Shown here piece by piece: positions 32,818-40,411 of a stretch of 40,411 nucleotides of DNA. The stretch is from Oscillospiraceae bacterium (lineage in GTDB: Bacteria; Bacillota; Clostridia; Saccharofermentanales; Saccharofermentanaceae): contig CACWXL010000014.1 of assembly GCA_902764825.1 (NCBI GenBank), positions 1 to 40,411 of the forward strand. The letters are read 5' to 3'. The notes under the pieces were generated by a model that saw only the letters and a list, made by a program, of their open reading frames with translations, made no database searches and had not been told where the DNA came from. How positions within the stretch are numbered: the first letter of the stretch is position 1; every line of letters begins with the position of its first letter. The translations under genes and the position numbers were made by a program.

Positions 32818-33051
32818 ATGCGCAGACTATATAAAAGACACAGTTCAAGAAGAGGTTTTTCCCTCTTGGAAGTATTGATTGTTGTTGCAATTATTGTAAC
32901 TCTTGCAGGTGTCGTAGGTGTTGGTGTTGCCGGTCTGATCAGGACAGCTAACAGATCTAATGATGCTGTAGTCGGCTCTTCCGAATCGCTTAGCGTTCAG
33001 ATATCTAATAGCGAGAGCGTTTTAAAGAATTATAATTTTGCAAAAACCTGA
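32818..33051 (+). CDS. Short type IV pilin-like protein
   Basis: The 77-residue prepilin has the basic leader MRRLYKRHSSRRG, cleaved before FSLLEVLIVV, with glutamate at position 5. The mature form is about 64 residues, again little more than the N-terminal helix plus a Ser/Asn-rich tail. GGAGGGG lies just before the ATG. It heads a three-gene unit with two larger prepilins, so it is more likely a minor or initiating pilin than the main subunit. Confidence 0.88.
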   Translation: MRRLYKRHSSRRGFSLLEVLIVVAIIVTLAGVVGVGVAGLIRTANRSNDAVVGSSESLSVQISNSESVLKNYNFAKT

Positions 33052-33069
33052 TGATACCGAGGTGAATTT

Positions 33070-33771
33070 ATGAAGCGTGTTATTAAGACAGCTGGCCGTA
33101 AGGGCTTTACTCTTGTTGAGACTTTACTTGCTACGTTTATTCTTGTTGTTATCTCAACCATGCTGGTCAATGGATTTATTGCAACAATGGGCTTTTCATA
33201 TCAGACCTCTGTATACAGCAAATCAGGTGCTAACAACTATGGTTTGGCTATGGATAAAATCTCTACGTGGAATGCTACTGCTAATTGTGGTGCAGGCGGC
33301 CGTGAAGAGCAGGGCGTAGCTTATCATAAAAAAGGCGTAAAGACATTAACATTTTCAAATGTACCGGGTGGAAAGACTTTAGAGGGGCTTTATGTTGGAA
33401 TAGAGCAATATACTGATTTATCTGCTACCGTACCGGGAACATTGCCTTTCCAGGATAAAGCATTTGCACCTAAAGATGGTCGCACTGACCCTGATGAAGA
33501 TGATCTGAGCGACAATAGAAAATTAATAGTTTATTATCCCGAGTATTGGATGGCTAAGGATAAGCCTGAGACTTTAGGAAAAGTAGTTGTAAGAGGTGAT
33601 TACAGCAAAACACCAGTAGTATATGACTGGGTTATAAGTCCAAGTGGTGGAACCGATAAGAAGGAAAATCTTGAAGGAGCTTCTAAGATAGCTAATCTTG
33701 GGGCTGATCATGTAAATATCGGTTATCCTTCTTCATCAGATTCATCAGCCTCATCAGCCGATGAAGGTTAA
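33070..33771 (+). CDS. Type IV prepilin, larger minor pilin
   Basis: The 233-residue protein has the leader MKRVIKTAGRKG before FTLVETLLATFILVVIS; glutamate is at mature position 5. After the helix comes a globular part with a possible beta sheet and a Gly/Asp-rich loop (KDGRTDPDEDDLSDN). The tail is Ser/Ala-rich (SSSDSSASSADEG). GAGGTG precedes the ATG. It follows the short pilin by 18 bases. Confidence 0.88.
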   Translation: MKRVIKTAGRKGFTLVETLLATFILVVISTMLVNGFIATMGFSYQTSVYSKSGANNYGLAMDKISTWNATANCGAGGREEQGVAYHKKGVKTLTFSNVPGGKTLEGLYVGIEQYTDLSATVPGTLPFQDKAFAPKDGRTDPDEDDLSDNRKLIVYYPEYWMAKDKPETLGKVVVRGDYSKTPVVYDWVISPSGGTDKKENLEGASKIANLGADHVNIGYPSSSDSSASSADEG

Positions 33772-33826
33772 GCTATATTTTTAAGAGAAATTAAGTCACT
33801 AGAAAATAATTGGAGTGATGAATCAT

Positions 33827-34558
33827 ATGAAACAAAAAAGAAAAAACAAAAAGGGTTTTACTCTGGTTGAATTGTTATTGTCGCTTGCAATTATCTGTAT
33901 GATTGGCGGAGTAATTGCCGGATTATGCGCTTCAATCGGAAGTTCATTTGGAACTACATATAATTTAAATGATTCAGCTGATTATGCTGCTTTGTTTGGT
34001 AAGGGCTTTGAAAACTCATTTTTAGCAATCACACAAGGTAAAGGCGCAGCAAAACAAAACTGGACATGGTATATCAGTAAGCCGGGAGATTCGGGATGCA
34101 CCGTGGATGTTCCTACACTTATGGTACAGGATTCCAAGGCCGGAACCCCCACCCCTGTTTTCCATCCAATGTTTTTGACTAAAGCTGGAACATCAGAAAC
34201 TAAGTGGGATATATATGCTTTCTTTAAGAAAACAGAACAGCCAAATGCTGAAACCGGTGAGAAATCTATCGTTATCTTATACAGGATTTTTGTTGTAGAT
34301 AAAGGCAATAAGAATTTTGCATACAGGTACGACGGTAAGGTTTGGGTTCCCCGTTTCGAAGAACGTGCAACTATGAACGGTATTAAAGGCAGAAAGATTA
34401 CTGTTTTGACTAACTCGGGATCCGGTTCATTGCCTATGACACCGAGCACATTCTCAAGCATCCAGGGCACAAAGGCTTATGATATGATCGCAAGTGGTTT
34501 GGAAGAAGAGGGCAAAGCAACTTATTATTCAAAAATCCAATATCAATGGAGTAATTGA
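33827..34558 (+). CDS. Type IV prepilin, larger minor pilin
   Basis: I chose the ATG at 33827 because GGAG (33812-33815) is 11 bases away; GTG 33815 and ATG 33818 are too near it. The 243-residue product has the leader MKQKRKNKKG before FTLVELLLSLAIICMIGG; glutamate is at mature position 5. A globular domain of about 200 residues follows, with aromatic strands (NWTWYISKPGDSG, IVILYRIFVVDKG). It closes the prepilin operon and is followed by a strong terminator. No prepilin peptidase gene is present in the window, so leader cleavage needs an enzyme encoded elsewhere. Confidence 0.85.
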   Translation: MKQKRKNKKGFTLVELLLSLAIICMIGGVIAGLCASIGSSFGTTYNLNDSADYAALFGKGFENSFLAITQGKGAAKQNWTWYISKPGDSGCTVDVPTLMVQDSKAGTPTPVFHPMFLTKAGTSETKWDIYAFFKKTEQPNAETGEKSIVILYRIFVVDKGNKNFAYRYDGKVWVPRFEERATMNGIKGRKITVLTNSGSGSLPMTPSTFSSIQGTKAYDMIASGLEEEGKATYYSKIQYQWSN

Positions 34559-34579
34559 GAATTTATAGTATAAGATACT

Positions 34580-34616
34580 AAAGGCTCTGCAGGTTATCTG
34601 CAGAGCCTTTTTTATT
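34580..34616 (+). terminator. Terminator after the prepilin operon
   Basis: A 13-bp perfect stem (34580-34592 with 34598-34610) around GTTAT is followed by TTTTATT. Confidence 0.95.
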
Positions 34617-34660
34617 AAGCATCCGGGAATGAGTATAAGGTTTATAATCATCTCGTAATT

Positions 34661-34669
34661 TGATAGAAT
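34661..34669 (+). promoter_or_regulatory. Possible extended -10 for the coaW operon
   Basis: TGA-TAGAAT, with a weak TTTATA 17 bases upstream (34641-34646). The start codon lies 28 bases downstream. Confidence 0.45.
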
Positions 34670-34697
34670 TACCTAAAAATAAAAGGAAGTTATTCTG

Positions 34698-35525
34698 ATG
34701 AAAATAAAAGTTGGATTGGATATAGGCGGCAGTACGACAAAGATAGTCGGAATGAGGGAAGGCAAGATAATTGCCAGGGATATCGTAAGAGCGGCAGATC
34801 CTGTCACATCGGCTTTTGGTGCAGTAGGAAAGCTTATCAATGATAATTCACTTTCGATCAATGACATTGAGCAGATAAACATAACGGGTGTAGGATCCGT
34901 TTTCCCTGCAGGTCCCATCCTGGGCATCAAGACAGTCACCGTTGAAGAATTCAAAGCAACGGGATTAGGCGGATTGTATCTTTCTGGACTTGATCATGCT
35001 GTTGTAGTCAGCATGGGTACAGGTACTGCATATCTTGAAGCCAGAAGAGAAAATGTAAGACACATAATCGGTTCTGGCGTAGGCGGCGGCACGCTTGTCG
35101 GACTTGGTCTGGCTCTTACCGGAACCAGGGATGCTGTAAAGCTTTCTGATATGGCGACTGAAGGAGATATCCTTAAGTGCGATCTTACTATCGGTGATAT
35201 TACCAAGGACGGCGTAACAGGACTTCCGATGAATGTAACGGCATCAAATTTCGGAAAGGCTGCTGACGATCTCTCCAGAGAGGATAAGATGGCCGGTGTA
35301 TTTAACCTTGTATATCAGGCGATAGGTACGGTTGCCGTTATGGCTTCAAGGCAGTGCAATATCAAAGATATCGTATTTACCGGTCAGCTGACGGGTCTTA
35401 AGGAATGCCAGGAATACCTGATCCCATTCGAAGGCCTTTATGGTGTTAACATGATCGTTCCTGAGGATGCGGTATTTGCTACAGCTCTCGGAAGCTGTCT
35501 TGTGGAAGGGCAGGAAGAGAAGTGA
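34698..35525 (+). CDS. coaW: Type II pantothenate kinase
   Basis: This enzyme phosphorylates pantothenate, the first step of coenzyme A synthesis. The 275-residue product has the ASKHA fold signs: GLDIGGSTTKIVG at the start, VVVSMGTGTAYLEA in the middle, and GSGVGGGTLVGLGLALTGT. Type II features follow, with LTIGDITKDGVTGLP and TASNFGKAADD, and IVFTGQLTG near the C-terminus. AAGGAAG precedes the ATG. It is the first of four genes joined by overlaps. Confidence 0.92.
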   Translation: MKIKVGLDIGGSTTKIVGMREGKIIARDIVRAADPVTSAFGAVGKLINDNSLSINDIEQINITGVGSVFPAGPILGIKTVTVEEFKATGLGGLYLSGLDHAVVVSMGTGTAYLEARRENVRHIIGSGVGGGTLVGLGLALTGTRDAVKLSDMATEGDILKCDLTIGDITKDGVTGLPMNVTASNFGKAADDLSREDKMAGVFNLVYQAIGTVAVMASRQCNIKDIVFTGQLTGLKECQEYLIPFEGLYGVNMIVPEDAVFATALGSCLVEGQEEK

Positions 35526-36301
35526 GCGGTAAGAGACTTTCCAAGGACCGTGCGTGGGAGCTCGATTTCTTAAGGGGCATCGCGATCCTGATGATGGTCT
35601 TCATGCATATGTCATGGGATGTCAGATATGAGTTCGGTGTTGACACGTTCACATATCTTTACCAAGGCTGGTTCTGGTCATTTATCCATCCGGTGATCGT
35701 TGTGCTTTTTGTAAGCATATCGGGAGTATGCTGCACACTTTCGAGGAACAACGTGAAAAGAGGCTTAAAGCTTCTGGCAGCTACGGTTGTTATGTATGCT
35801 ACTACATTTATTATCTACAAAATCACGGGCATTGAGTGCCTTATCCTTTTTAATGTACTTGCAGTACTTACATGCGGAATATTCCTTTATGCCCTTATCG
35901 CATTTCTCGAAAATAAGACGAAGGCAAATCCCAATGTCACAAATCTGATCATGGGTCTGGCCGGATTATATATTGTCATTGTCGGATGCAACATTCACTA
36001 TATGGATAACGCATCGGATTCGCTGTTTTTCCTTCCGGTCGGTTTTGATATAGCGGGCACTCCGCCGATGGCAGACTACATGCCGCTGTTCCCGTGGCTC
36101 GGCGTGTTCCTTATCGGATGCGTTATCGGAAGAACGTGTTATAAAGACAAGAAGACTTTATTCGCAGGCAAAGGCAAAGTAATGACTGCTGTTGCAAGAC
36201 CGGTCGAATTCATCGGACGGCATTCGCTTATCATCTATCTTGTTCACCAGCCGGTAATCTATGCTCTGCTCTATGTGATCTTTTTATTAGTCAGACGATG
36301 A
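35522..36301 (+). CDS. DUF1624 family polytopic membrane protein
   Basis: This 259-residue protein has about seven membrane helices. The opening WELDFLRGIAILMMVFMHMSWD is the DUF1624 / YeiB-like signature, related to membrane acyltransferases that bind acyl-CoA. A conserved final helix pair holds IGRHSLIIYLVHQPVIYALL, with a histidine typical of such acyltransferases. It starts with GTG at 35522, overlapping the coaW stop (GTGA), with GGAAG just upstream. An acyl-transfer role is plausible but the acceptor is unknown. Confidence 0.85.
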   Translation: MSGKRLSKDRAWELDFLRGIAILMMVFMHMSWDVRYEFGVDTFTYLYQGWFWSFIHPVIVVLFVSISGVCCTLSRNNVKRGLKLLAATVVMYATTFIIYKITGIECLILFNVLAVLTCGIFLYALIAFLENKTKANPNVTNLIMGLAGLYIVIVGCNIHYMDNASDSLFFLPVGFDIAGTPPMADYMPLFPWLGVFLIGCVIGRTCYKDKKTLFAGKGKVMTAVARPVEFIGRHSLIIYLVHQPVIYALLYVIFLLVRR

Positions 36302-37491
36302 AGATCAGGAGCAAGAAAAAAAGAAGGATCGTATTAAAGGCCGTTTTGATAGTTGTGCTGACGGCCTTGTTCGTTATTGCGTGTGAAATAAATAATTACA
36401 TCCCTAAGGAATTTGCGGATTACTACTGCACGAAGATCTTTCCATACGTATCGCTGCCCTTTCAGTGCATCAGCATGTTTTTCCAGTTTTCACTGACAGA
36501 GGGAATAGTCGTTTGTATCTTTCCGCTTCTTGCCATTGGCTTAATCTGTTGGCTTGTGTTCATGATAAAAAAGCTAATGACCCGGGGAACACTCGCATTT
36601 TTCTACAAGTCATTGAGAAATCTTCTTATCTGCTGTCTTGTCCTGGCTATTATCTTTCAGGCAATGCATGGGATCAATTACAGACGGAAGAGCGCCGTAG
36701 CAGAGCTTAAACTTGATACTGCAGAAGATCTTACCTTCGAAGATTACTGCGAATGTCTGCGCTGGGCATATATGGGAATGATCGAAGCAAGAAGTCATCT
36801 GGGGGAAGACTACAACGGCGTTGCACATATGGATCAGAGCTTTGAGAATAACGCTGTCTATGCATGCTCGCTCTTAGACAAGTTCAGCGAAAAGTACGAT
36901 GTCCCGCTTACCCGGAATTATGTACGCGCCAAGCCCGTGTCTCTCAGTCATTACTGGAGCTACACATACATAGTCGGAATGTATGATCCTTTCCTGGGAG
37001 AAGCAAATATTAATACGGATTATATGAACATTACCGAATTCCCGATCACGCTGTGCCATGAGCTATGTCATGCCAAGGGTTATGCAAGCGAGACTGACTG
37101 TAATATCATTGCTTCCTTAGCCTGCTGCTCCTCGTCACGCGCAGATTTCAGATACTCCGGTTACTGCTGGATATTCTGGAATATCTATTCTGTTACTGCA
37201 AAGATCGCGTCAGAGACCGGACAGGTCATGCCGGAGTATTCTTCCGCACCGGAAATGGAAGACGTCTACAGAGATGAGTATGCATCAAGGCTTTATTGGG
37301 ACAAGATCGACGAAGAGGTCGATGCCTTGAAAGAGATGTTCAACATAGATATTACCGAGACGAGTTCCAATGTTAACGATGCATTCTTAAAGTCAAACGG
37401 TGAAGAAGGCGGTGTCGGGACTTATGTGGTGCCTGACAGTGTCTATGTCAGGTTCTATCTGACACATATAGCAGGTGCTGAAGATGCTTGA
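36298..37491 (+). CDS. DUF3810 family membrane protein with HExxH motif
   Basis: The 397-residue protein has three membrane helices (about 12-30, 65-90 and 103-122) and a large domain after them. It carries TLCHELCHAKGYASETDCN near residue 255, an HExxH zinc-metalloprotease motif with the following G and E as in DUF3810 proteins. A metal-dependent peptidase role is inferred; the substrate is unknown. The ATG overlaps the previous stop (ATGA). Its own end overlaps the hemZ start. Confidence 0.85.
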   Translation: MKIRSKKKRRIVLKAVLIVVLTALFVIACEINNYIPKEFADYYCTKIFPYVSLPFQCISMFFQFSLTEGIVVCIFPLLAIGLICWLVFMIKKLMTRGTLAFFYKSLRNLLICCLVLAIIFQAMHGINYRRKSAVAELKLDTAEDLTFEDYCECLRWAYMGMIEARSHLGEDYNGVAHMDQSFENNAVYACSLLDKFSEKYDVPLTRNYVRAKPVSLSHYWSYTYIVGMYDPFLGEANINTDYMNITEFPITLCHELCHAKGYASETDCNIIASLACCSSSRADFRYSGYCWIFWNIYSVTAKIASETGQVMPEYSSAPEMEDVYRDEYASRLYWDKIDEEVDALKEMFNIDITETSSNVNDAFLKSNGEEGGVGTYVVPDSVYVRFYLTHIAGAEDA

Positions 37492-38905
37492 AGTAATCCT
37501 TAAAGGTCATGACAAATACTACGGAGTATCAGATGTAGTAAGGATGTTCTCAGGTGTCCCTGAAGAATTAAAGGACGAGGGGAAAGTAATTGCTCCTGAA
37601 GGTCCTGACGCCGTTCTGGTCAATGAACTTCTTGAAGACGGAAGATCAGTTACTTATTTTGGCGATAAGGCCTATGAATTTAAGGGAGAACTTTTAGAGC
37701 CCGGAAGGGAGATCAAGAGATCTCTTTATATGGCTCTTTCCGATATCTCGAAAAAGAACCTGCCGTGGGGATGTCTTACAGGTATCAGGCCTACTCTGGT
37801 TGCCTGCGAAGAAGAAAGTACCAAGGCTCTGGAAGAAAAGTATTTTGTAAGGCCGGATAAGGCCAGGCTCGCATTTGAGACATCGAGGGAAGAACAGAGG
37901 ATCTTGTCCAAAGTTCCGGAAGAGAGCCTCTGCATCTATGTAGGCATTCCGTTCTGCCCCTCAAGATGTGAGTACTGCTCGTTCGTATCTTCGGATATCT
38001 CATGTCACATGGACAGACTCGTAAACTATGAAGCTGCATTGGAACGCGAGATAGAACTGATATCAAAGCAGATAAAAAGGCCCATTGCTTCGCTCTATGT
38101 CGGAGGCGGAACGCCTACGGTCCTGGAAGAAAGAGAGTTTGCTTCGCTTCTGGATTCCATCTATTCAAATCTGAAGATCTCCTCCGGCGCGGAAGTTACT
38201 GTCGAAGCCGGAAGACCTGATACGATCACGACAGGAAAGCTTGAAGCGATGAGAGATCACGGCATTACCAGGATATGCATCAATCCTCAGACCATGAGAT
38301 CGGAGACGCTTTTAAGGCTTGGCAGAAAGCACACCGCCGAAGATACGGTCAGAGTTTACAATCAGGCGTGTGAGATGGGATTTGATCTGATCAACATGGA
38401 TCTTATAGCAGGACTTCCTTACGAAGAACCGGAAGAACATGTGGAGTCAACAAAGCGCCTGATAGAACTTGCTCCTGCAAACATAACCGTTCATACGCTC
38501 TACAAGAAAAGAAGAGCTGCCATGAGCCGTGACACCGTAATGGACAAGGAAAGGACGCGTGACACCCTGGATGAGTGTGTTGCGGAGAGCTACAGACTTC
38601 TCATGGAAGCAGGATATCATCCGTACTATATGTACCGTCAGAAGGACACCGGCCACGGCCTGGAGAATACGGGTTTTGCAAAAGGTGATACCGGAAGCCT
38701 TTATAACGTTGCCATGATGAGCGACTGCAGGGATGTGCTGTCATTCGGCGCCGGCGGCATGAGCAAGAGATGTTTTGCCCAGGAAGGCGAAATGTATAAG
38801 CACAGGGTCGAGAGATGTCCGACCATAAAAGATGCCCTGACTTATATCGCCAGGGTCGATGAAATGGCAGAGAAGAAGATCGCCTTCTTCGAATTTAAGC
38901 CATAA
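37484..38905 (+). CDS. hemZ: HemZ-type radical SAM protein
   Basis: HemZ belongs to the coproporphyrinogen dehydrogenase (HemN-like) radical SAM family. The 473-residue product has an N-terminal region of about 150 residues not found in HemN, then GIPFCPSRCEYCSF with the C-x3-C-x2-C cluster for [4Fe-4S] and SAM. SLYVGGGTPTVL, EVTVEAGRPDTI, RICINPQTM and NMDLIAGLPYE follow. Among the late motifs, YYMYRQKDTGHGLENTGF is typical of HemZ. I chose ATG 37484 over GTG 37475 because AGGTG lies 6 bases before it. Real activity in haem synthesis is doubtful for this group in anaerobes. Confidence 0.92.
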   Translation: MLEVILKGHDKYYGVSDVVRMFSGVPEELKDEGKVIAPEGPDAVLVNELLEDGRSVTYFGDKAYEFKGELLEPGREIKRSLYMALSDISKKNLPWGCLTGIRPTLVACEEESTKALEEKYFVRPDKARLAFETSREEQRILSKVPEESLCIYVGIPFCPSRCEYCSFVSSDISCHMDRLVNYEAALEREIELISKQIKRPIASLYVGGGTPTVLEEREFASLLDSIYSNLKISSGAEVTVEAGRPDTITTGKLEAMRDHGITRICINPQTMRSETLLRLGRKHTAEDTVRVYNQACEMGFDLINMDLIAGLPYEEPEEHVESTKRLIELAPANITVHTLYKKRRAAMSRDTVMDKERTRDTLDECVAESYRLLMEAGYHPYYMYRQKDTGHGLENTGFAKGDTGSLYNVAMMSDCRDVLSFGAGGMSKRCFAQEGEMYKHRVERCPTIKDALTYIARVDEMAEKKIAFFEFKP

Positions 38906-38909
38906 TGCA

Positions 38910-38995
38910 AAAAGAATACCCATCTGTTCAGACAAGTTCCGCAGGCACTTTGTGCCGAGGACCTGTTCGCAGGATGAACAGATGGGTATTCTTTT
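38910..38995. terminator. Bidirectional terminator with 21-bp arms and structured loop
   Basis: Perfect 21-bp inverted arms lie at 38910-38930 and 38975-38995. Inside, GGCAC-TTT-GTGCC (38944-38956) forms a second hairpin, flanked by further weak pairing. Each strand ends in a T-run (TTTTCTTTC on plus, TTCTTTTTG on minus), serving hemZ and tRNA-Pro. Confidence 0.75.
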
Positions 38996-39000
38996 CTTTC

Positions 39001-39076
39001 TGGTCGAGGTGACAGGATTCGAACCTGCGACCCCATGCTCCCAAAGCACGTACGCTACCAACTGCGCTACACCTCG
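39001..39076 (-). tRNA. tRNA-Pro (anticodon UGG)
   Basis: The 76-base gene on the minus strand has a 7-bp acceptor stem (CGAGGTG with CACCTCG), then A and an encoded CCA. The D-arm is GTAGCGCAGTTGGTAGCG and the T-loop holds GGTTCGAATCC. The anticodon loop is TTTGGGA on a 5-bp stem, giving UGG for proline. Confidence 0.95.
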
Positions 39077-39091
39077 ATACTTACGGCGGTT

Positions 39092-39120
39092 ATTATATCT
39101 GTTTTGAAGAATAACTGCAA
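39092..39120 (-). promoter_or_regulatory. Promoter of tRNA-Pro
   Basis: On the minus strand, TTGCAG (39120-39115) is followed after 17 bases by TATAAT (39097-39092). Transcription would begin about 9 bases before the mature tRNA. Confidence 0.85.
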
Positions 39121-39122
39121 AT

Positions 39123-39151
39123 AAAAGACCCGCACCATAATGATGCGGGTC
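39123..39151 (-). terminator. Terminator after the DUF4870 gene
   Basis: An 8-bp stem (GACCCGCA at 39127-39134 with TGCGGGTC at 39144-39151) runs into TTTTAT on the minus strand. Confidence 0.88.
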
Positions 39152-39174
39152 CGTTAATAGTCTTTAATATCAGA

Positions 39175-39498
39175 TTACTTAACGATCTTGATCTTTCCGA
39201 GGAAGAGAGGAAGTGTGAAGTACTGTGTCTTTGCTGCTGCGATGATACCCATAACCATGAATACAACAACAACTGCTTCGCAGATCCAACCGAGGAAAGG
39301 AATGCAAGCTAAGATCGCACCTGTGATGCAAAGTACGATACCATTGTTAACGTGGCTTCTTACGAAAGGTGATGTCTTCTCGGGTGAGATCAAAAGTCCC
39401 AAGAGCCAGAGAAGAGAGATGTAAGCAAGAATTGAAAACAATTTTGCATTTGAAGGAAGCTGCTCTGAGGTGTTAACCTGTGTCTGATTTTCTGCCAT
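39175..39498 (-). CDS. DUF4870 family membrane protein
   Basis: The 107-residue protein has three hydrophobic stretches after a polar head: LFSILAYISLLWLLGLLIS, NNGIVLCITGAILACIPFLG and EAVVVVFMVMGIIAAA. The pattern SPFVRSHVNNGI is typical of DUF4870. AAAGGAGC lies before the ATG. The function is unknown. It stands alone, with its own terminator. Confidence 0.85.
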   Translation of the reverse strand: MAENQTQVNTSEQLPSNAKLFSILAYISLLWLLGLLISPEKTSPFVRSHVNNGIVLCITGAILACIPFLGWICEAVVVVFMVMGIIAAAKTQYFTLPLFLGKIKIVK

Positions 39499-39603
39499 AG
39501 TAAATGCTCCTTTAACATTAAATAGCGTTATACTTGCGATATAACAAATAATTATCCGCTTAAGTTATAATATCATAAAGTTTACATACAGGAACAAGAC
39601 ATT

Positions 39604-40323
39604 TTGATTAAAGTTACCAGTTACAAAAGCGACAATATATACACATACGGTTTAGGCGCCACAGTTGCCATGGAATATCTGCTTAAAAAGCGTGATTCCG
39701 TAAAGGGCGTTATCCTTCATCCGGGCTTCAGATCTGAGGAAACTATCGCAAAGATCAGGTCTATCTGCGGCAATGATATTCCGGTGTCAACAGAGGAGAA
39801 GCCTTTCAATATCCTTTCCAAGAAGGACAACTGCTTCGTGATAGTTGTCATCGAAAAGAAGAAGGAGAAGATCTCTGCCGGCAATCACATGGTCCTCGTC
39901 AATCCTTCCAACTGCGGCAATATGGGAACGATCGTCAGAAGCTGCCTGGGATTTGGCGTAAAGGACCTGGCAGTTGTCGGAAAGACTTCCGCCGATCCCG
40001 ATGACCCGAAGACGATAAGAGCATCCATGGGTGCGTGCGCTAGTGTGAGGATCGAAGTTTTCGACGACTTCTCTGATTATCAGAAGAGGTTCCCTGACAA
40101 TAACCTCTATCCGTTCATGCTGGACGGAAGTACAAGACTTCAGGAAACCACCATAAATAAGCCTTTTTCGCTCATCATGGGAAATGAAGCCACGGGCCTG
40201 GATCCTGAGTTTCAGAACATAGGAAAACCCATAAGGATCGAGCATTCAGGGGATATCGACAGCCTTAATATTACAATTGCCGCAAGTATCGGACTTTATG
40301 AAGCAACAAAGTCTTGCGAATAA
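39604..40323 (+). CDS. SpoU/TrmH family RNA 2'-O-methyltransferase
   Basis: The protein of 239 residues has the three SPOUT-knot motifs: NPSNCGNMGTIVRSCLGFGV (motif 1, with N and R), FSLIMGNEATGLDPE (motif 2) and LNITIAASIGLYEA (motif 3). It would methylate a ribose in rRNA or tRNA using SAM; the target site cannot be told. It starts with TTG at 39604, with AGGAAC about 9 bases upstream. The N-terminal part (about 1-90) is probably a substrate-binding domain. Confidence 0.9.
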   Translation: MIKVTSYKSDNIYTYGLGATVAMEYLLKKRDSVKGVILHPGFRSEETIAKIRSICGNDIPVSTEEKPFNILSKKDNCFVIVVIEKKKEKISAGNHMVLVNPSNCGNMGTIVRSCLGFGVKDLAVVGKTSADPDDPKTIRASMGACASVRIEVFDDFSDYQKRFPDNNLYPFMLDGSTRLQETTINKPFSLIMGNEATGLDPEFQNIGKPIRIEHSGDIDSLNITIAASIGLYEATKSCE

Positions 40324-40342
40324 AATACAATCGTGATACAAT
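40314..40342 (+). promoter_or_regulatory. Promoter of rpsT
   Basis: TTGCGA (40314-40319) lies within the end of the methyltransferase gene. After 17 bases comes TACAAT (40337-40342), preceded by TGA (extended -10). Confidence 0.75.
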
Positions 40343-40386
40343 TCTTCGGTAATTTGAAGATATAACTCTAAAAAGGAGAGAACGAG

Positions 40387-40411
40387 ATGCCTAATATTAA
40401 ATCAGCTATCA
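40387..40411 (+). CDS. rpsT: 30S ribosomal protein S20, first codons only
   Basis: The window ends after MPNIKSAI, the standard opening of S20. AAAAAGGAGAG precedes the ATG by about 6 bases. Most of the gene lies outside the window, so the call rests on these eight residues and the strong promoter. Confidence 0.8.

Noticed and set aside
38910..38995. Miniature transposable element
   Set aside because: No target-site duplication was found at its edges and no second copy was seen in this window.
38741..39107. Open frames over tRNA-Pro and the inverted repeat, with products such as HGVAGSNPVTSTRK, MGSQVRILSPRP and VEVTGFEPATPCSQS
   Set aside because: These are well-known false proteins produced by reading a tRNA gene in other frames or on the other strand.

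Overview
The window looks like a chromosomal segment of an anaerobic member of the Bacillota (class Clostridia). The evidence is a pyruvate:ferredoxin oxidoreductase, a DnaD/DnaI-type replication pair, HemZ, a type II pantothenate kinase, an Asp23-domain protein, strong AGGAGG ribosome binding sites, and a type IV pilus set with no secretin gene in the window. No phage, transposase, CRISPR array or rRNA was seen. I cannot name the genus. No gene-free stretch exceeds 300 bases; the longest is 24906-25174, which holds two divergent promoters.

Layout. (1) 2-1690: 3' part of nifJ, then a terminator. (2) 1854-5472: dnaD-like, dnaI-like, acpS and a membrane protein with SH3-like repeats and an apparently dead NlpC/P60 domain. 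(3) 5582-5779: rpmB as its own unit. (4) 5934-8625, minus strand: a membrane-anchored DUF4015 glycoside-hydrolase-like protein followed by an unusual serS. (5) 8735-11304: degenerate Nudix protein, YigZ, HtrA-like protease and a 43-residue membrane protein. (6) 11319-13064, minus: SurA/PrsA-like membrane-anchored protein. (7) 13186-19367: two tandem YfhO-type membrane proteins and a DEDDh exonuclease, joined by 8-base overlaps. (8) 19548-21794: a large PilX-like pilus protein. (9) 21912-24905, minus: yebC, a P-loop/Asp23 fusion, a DUF6062-like cysteine-rich protein and a DsrE/YedF-like protein. (10) 25175-34558: type IV pilus locus (pilB, pilT, pilC, pilM, pilN, pilO, two tiny pilins, two larger prepilins). 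(11) 34698-38905: coaW, DUF1624, DUF3810 and hemZ. (12) A bidirectional terminator with 21-bp arms, tRNA-Pro and a DUF4870 gene on the minus strand, then a SpoU methyltransferase and the first codons of rpsT.

The pilus locus is the most interesting part. The extension ATPase PilB carries a textbook two-copy MshEN cyclic-di-GMP-binding motif. The two pilins are little more than the N-terminal helix (mature lengths about 56 and 64 residues). The first pilin has a strong promoter whose -10 box lies exactly inside a perfect 7-6-7 dyad, and is followed by its own terminator. The minor-pilin promoter shares an 11-base core and an alignable upstream region of about 55 bases with the promoter of the large PilX-like protein 13 kb away, which suggests the two are co-regulated. 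PilN and PilO are much longer than usual, and PilN has an extra beta-rich C-terminal domain that could face the outside. Together this suggests a cyclic-di-GMP-controlled, retractable pilus made of helix-only pilins with a large, possibly tip-located protein. The assembly is inference; the parts are visible in the sequence.
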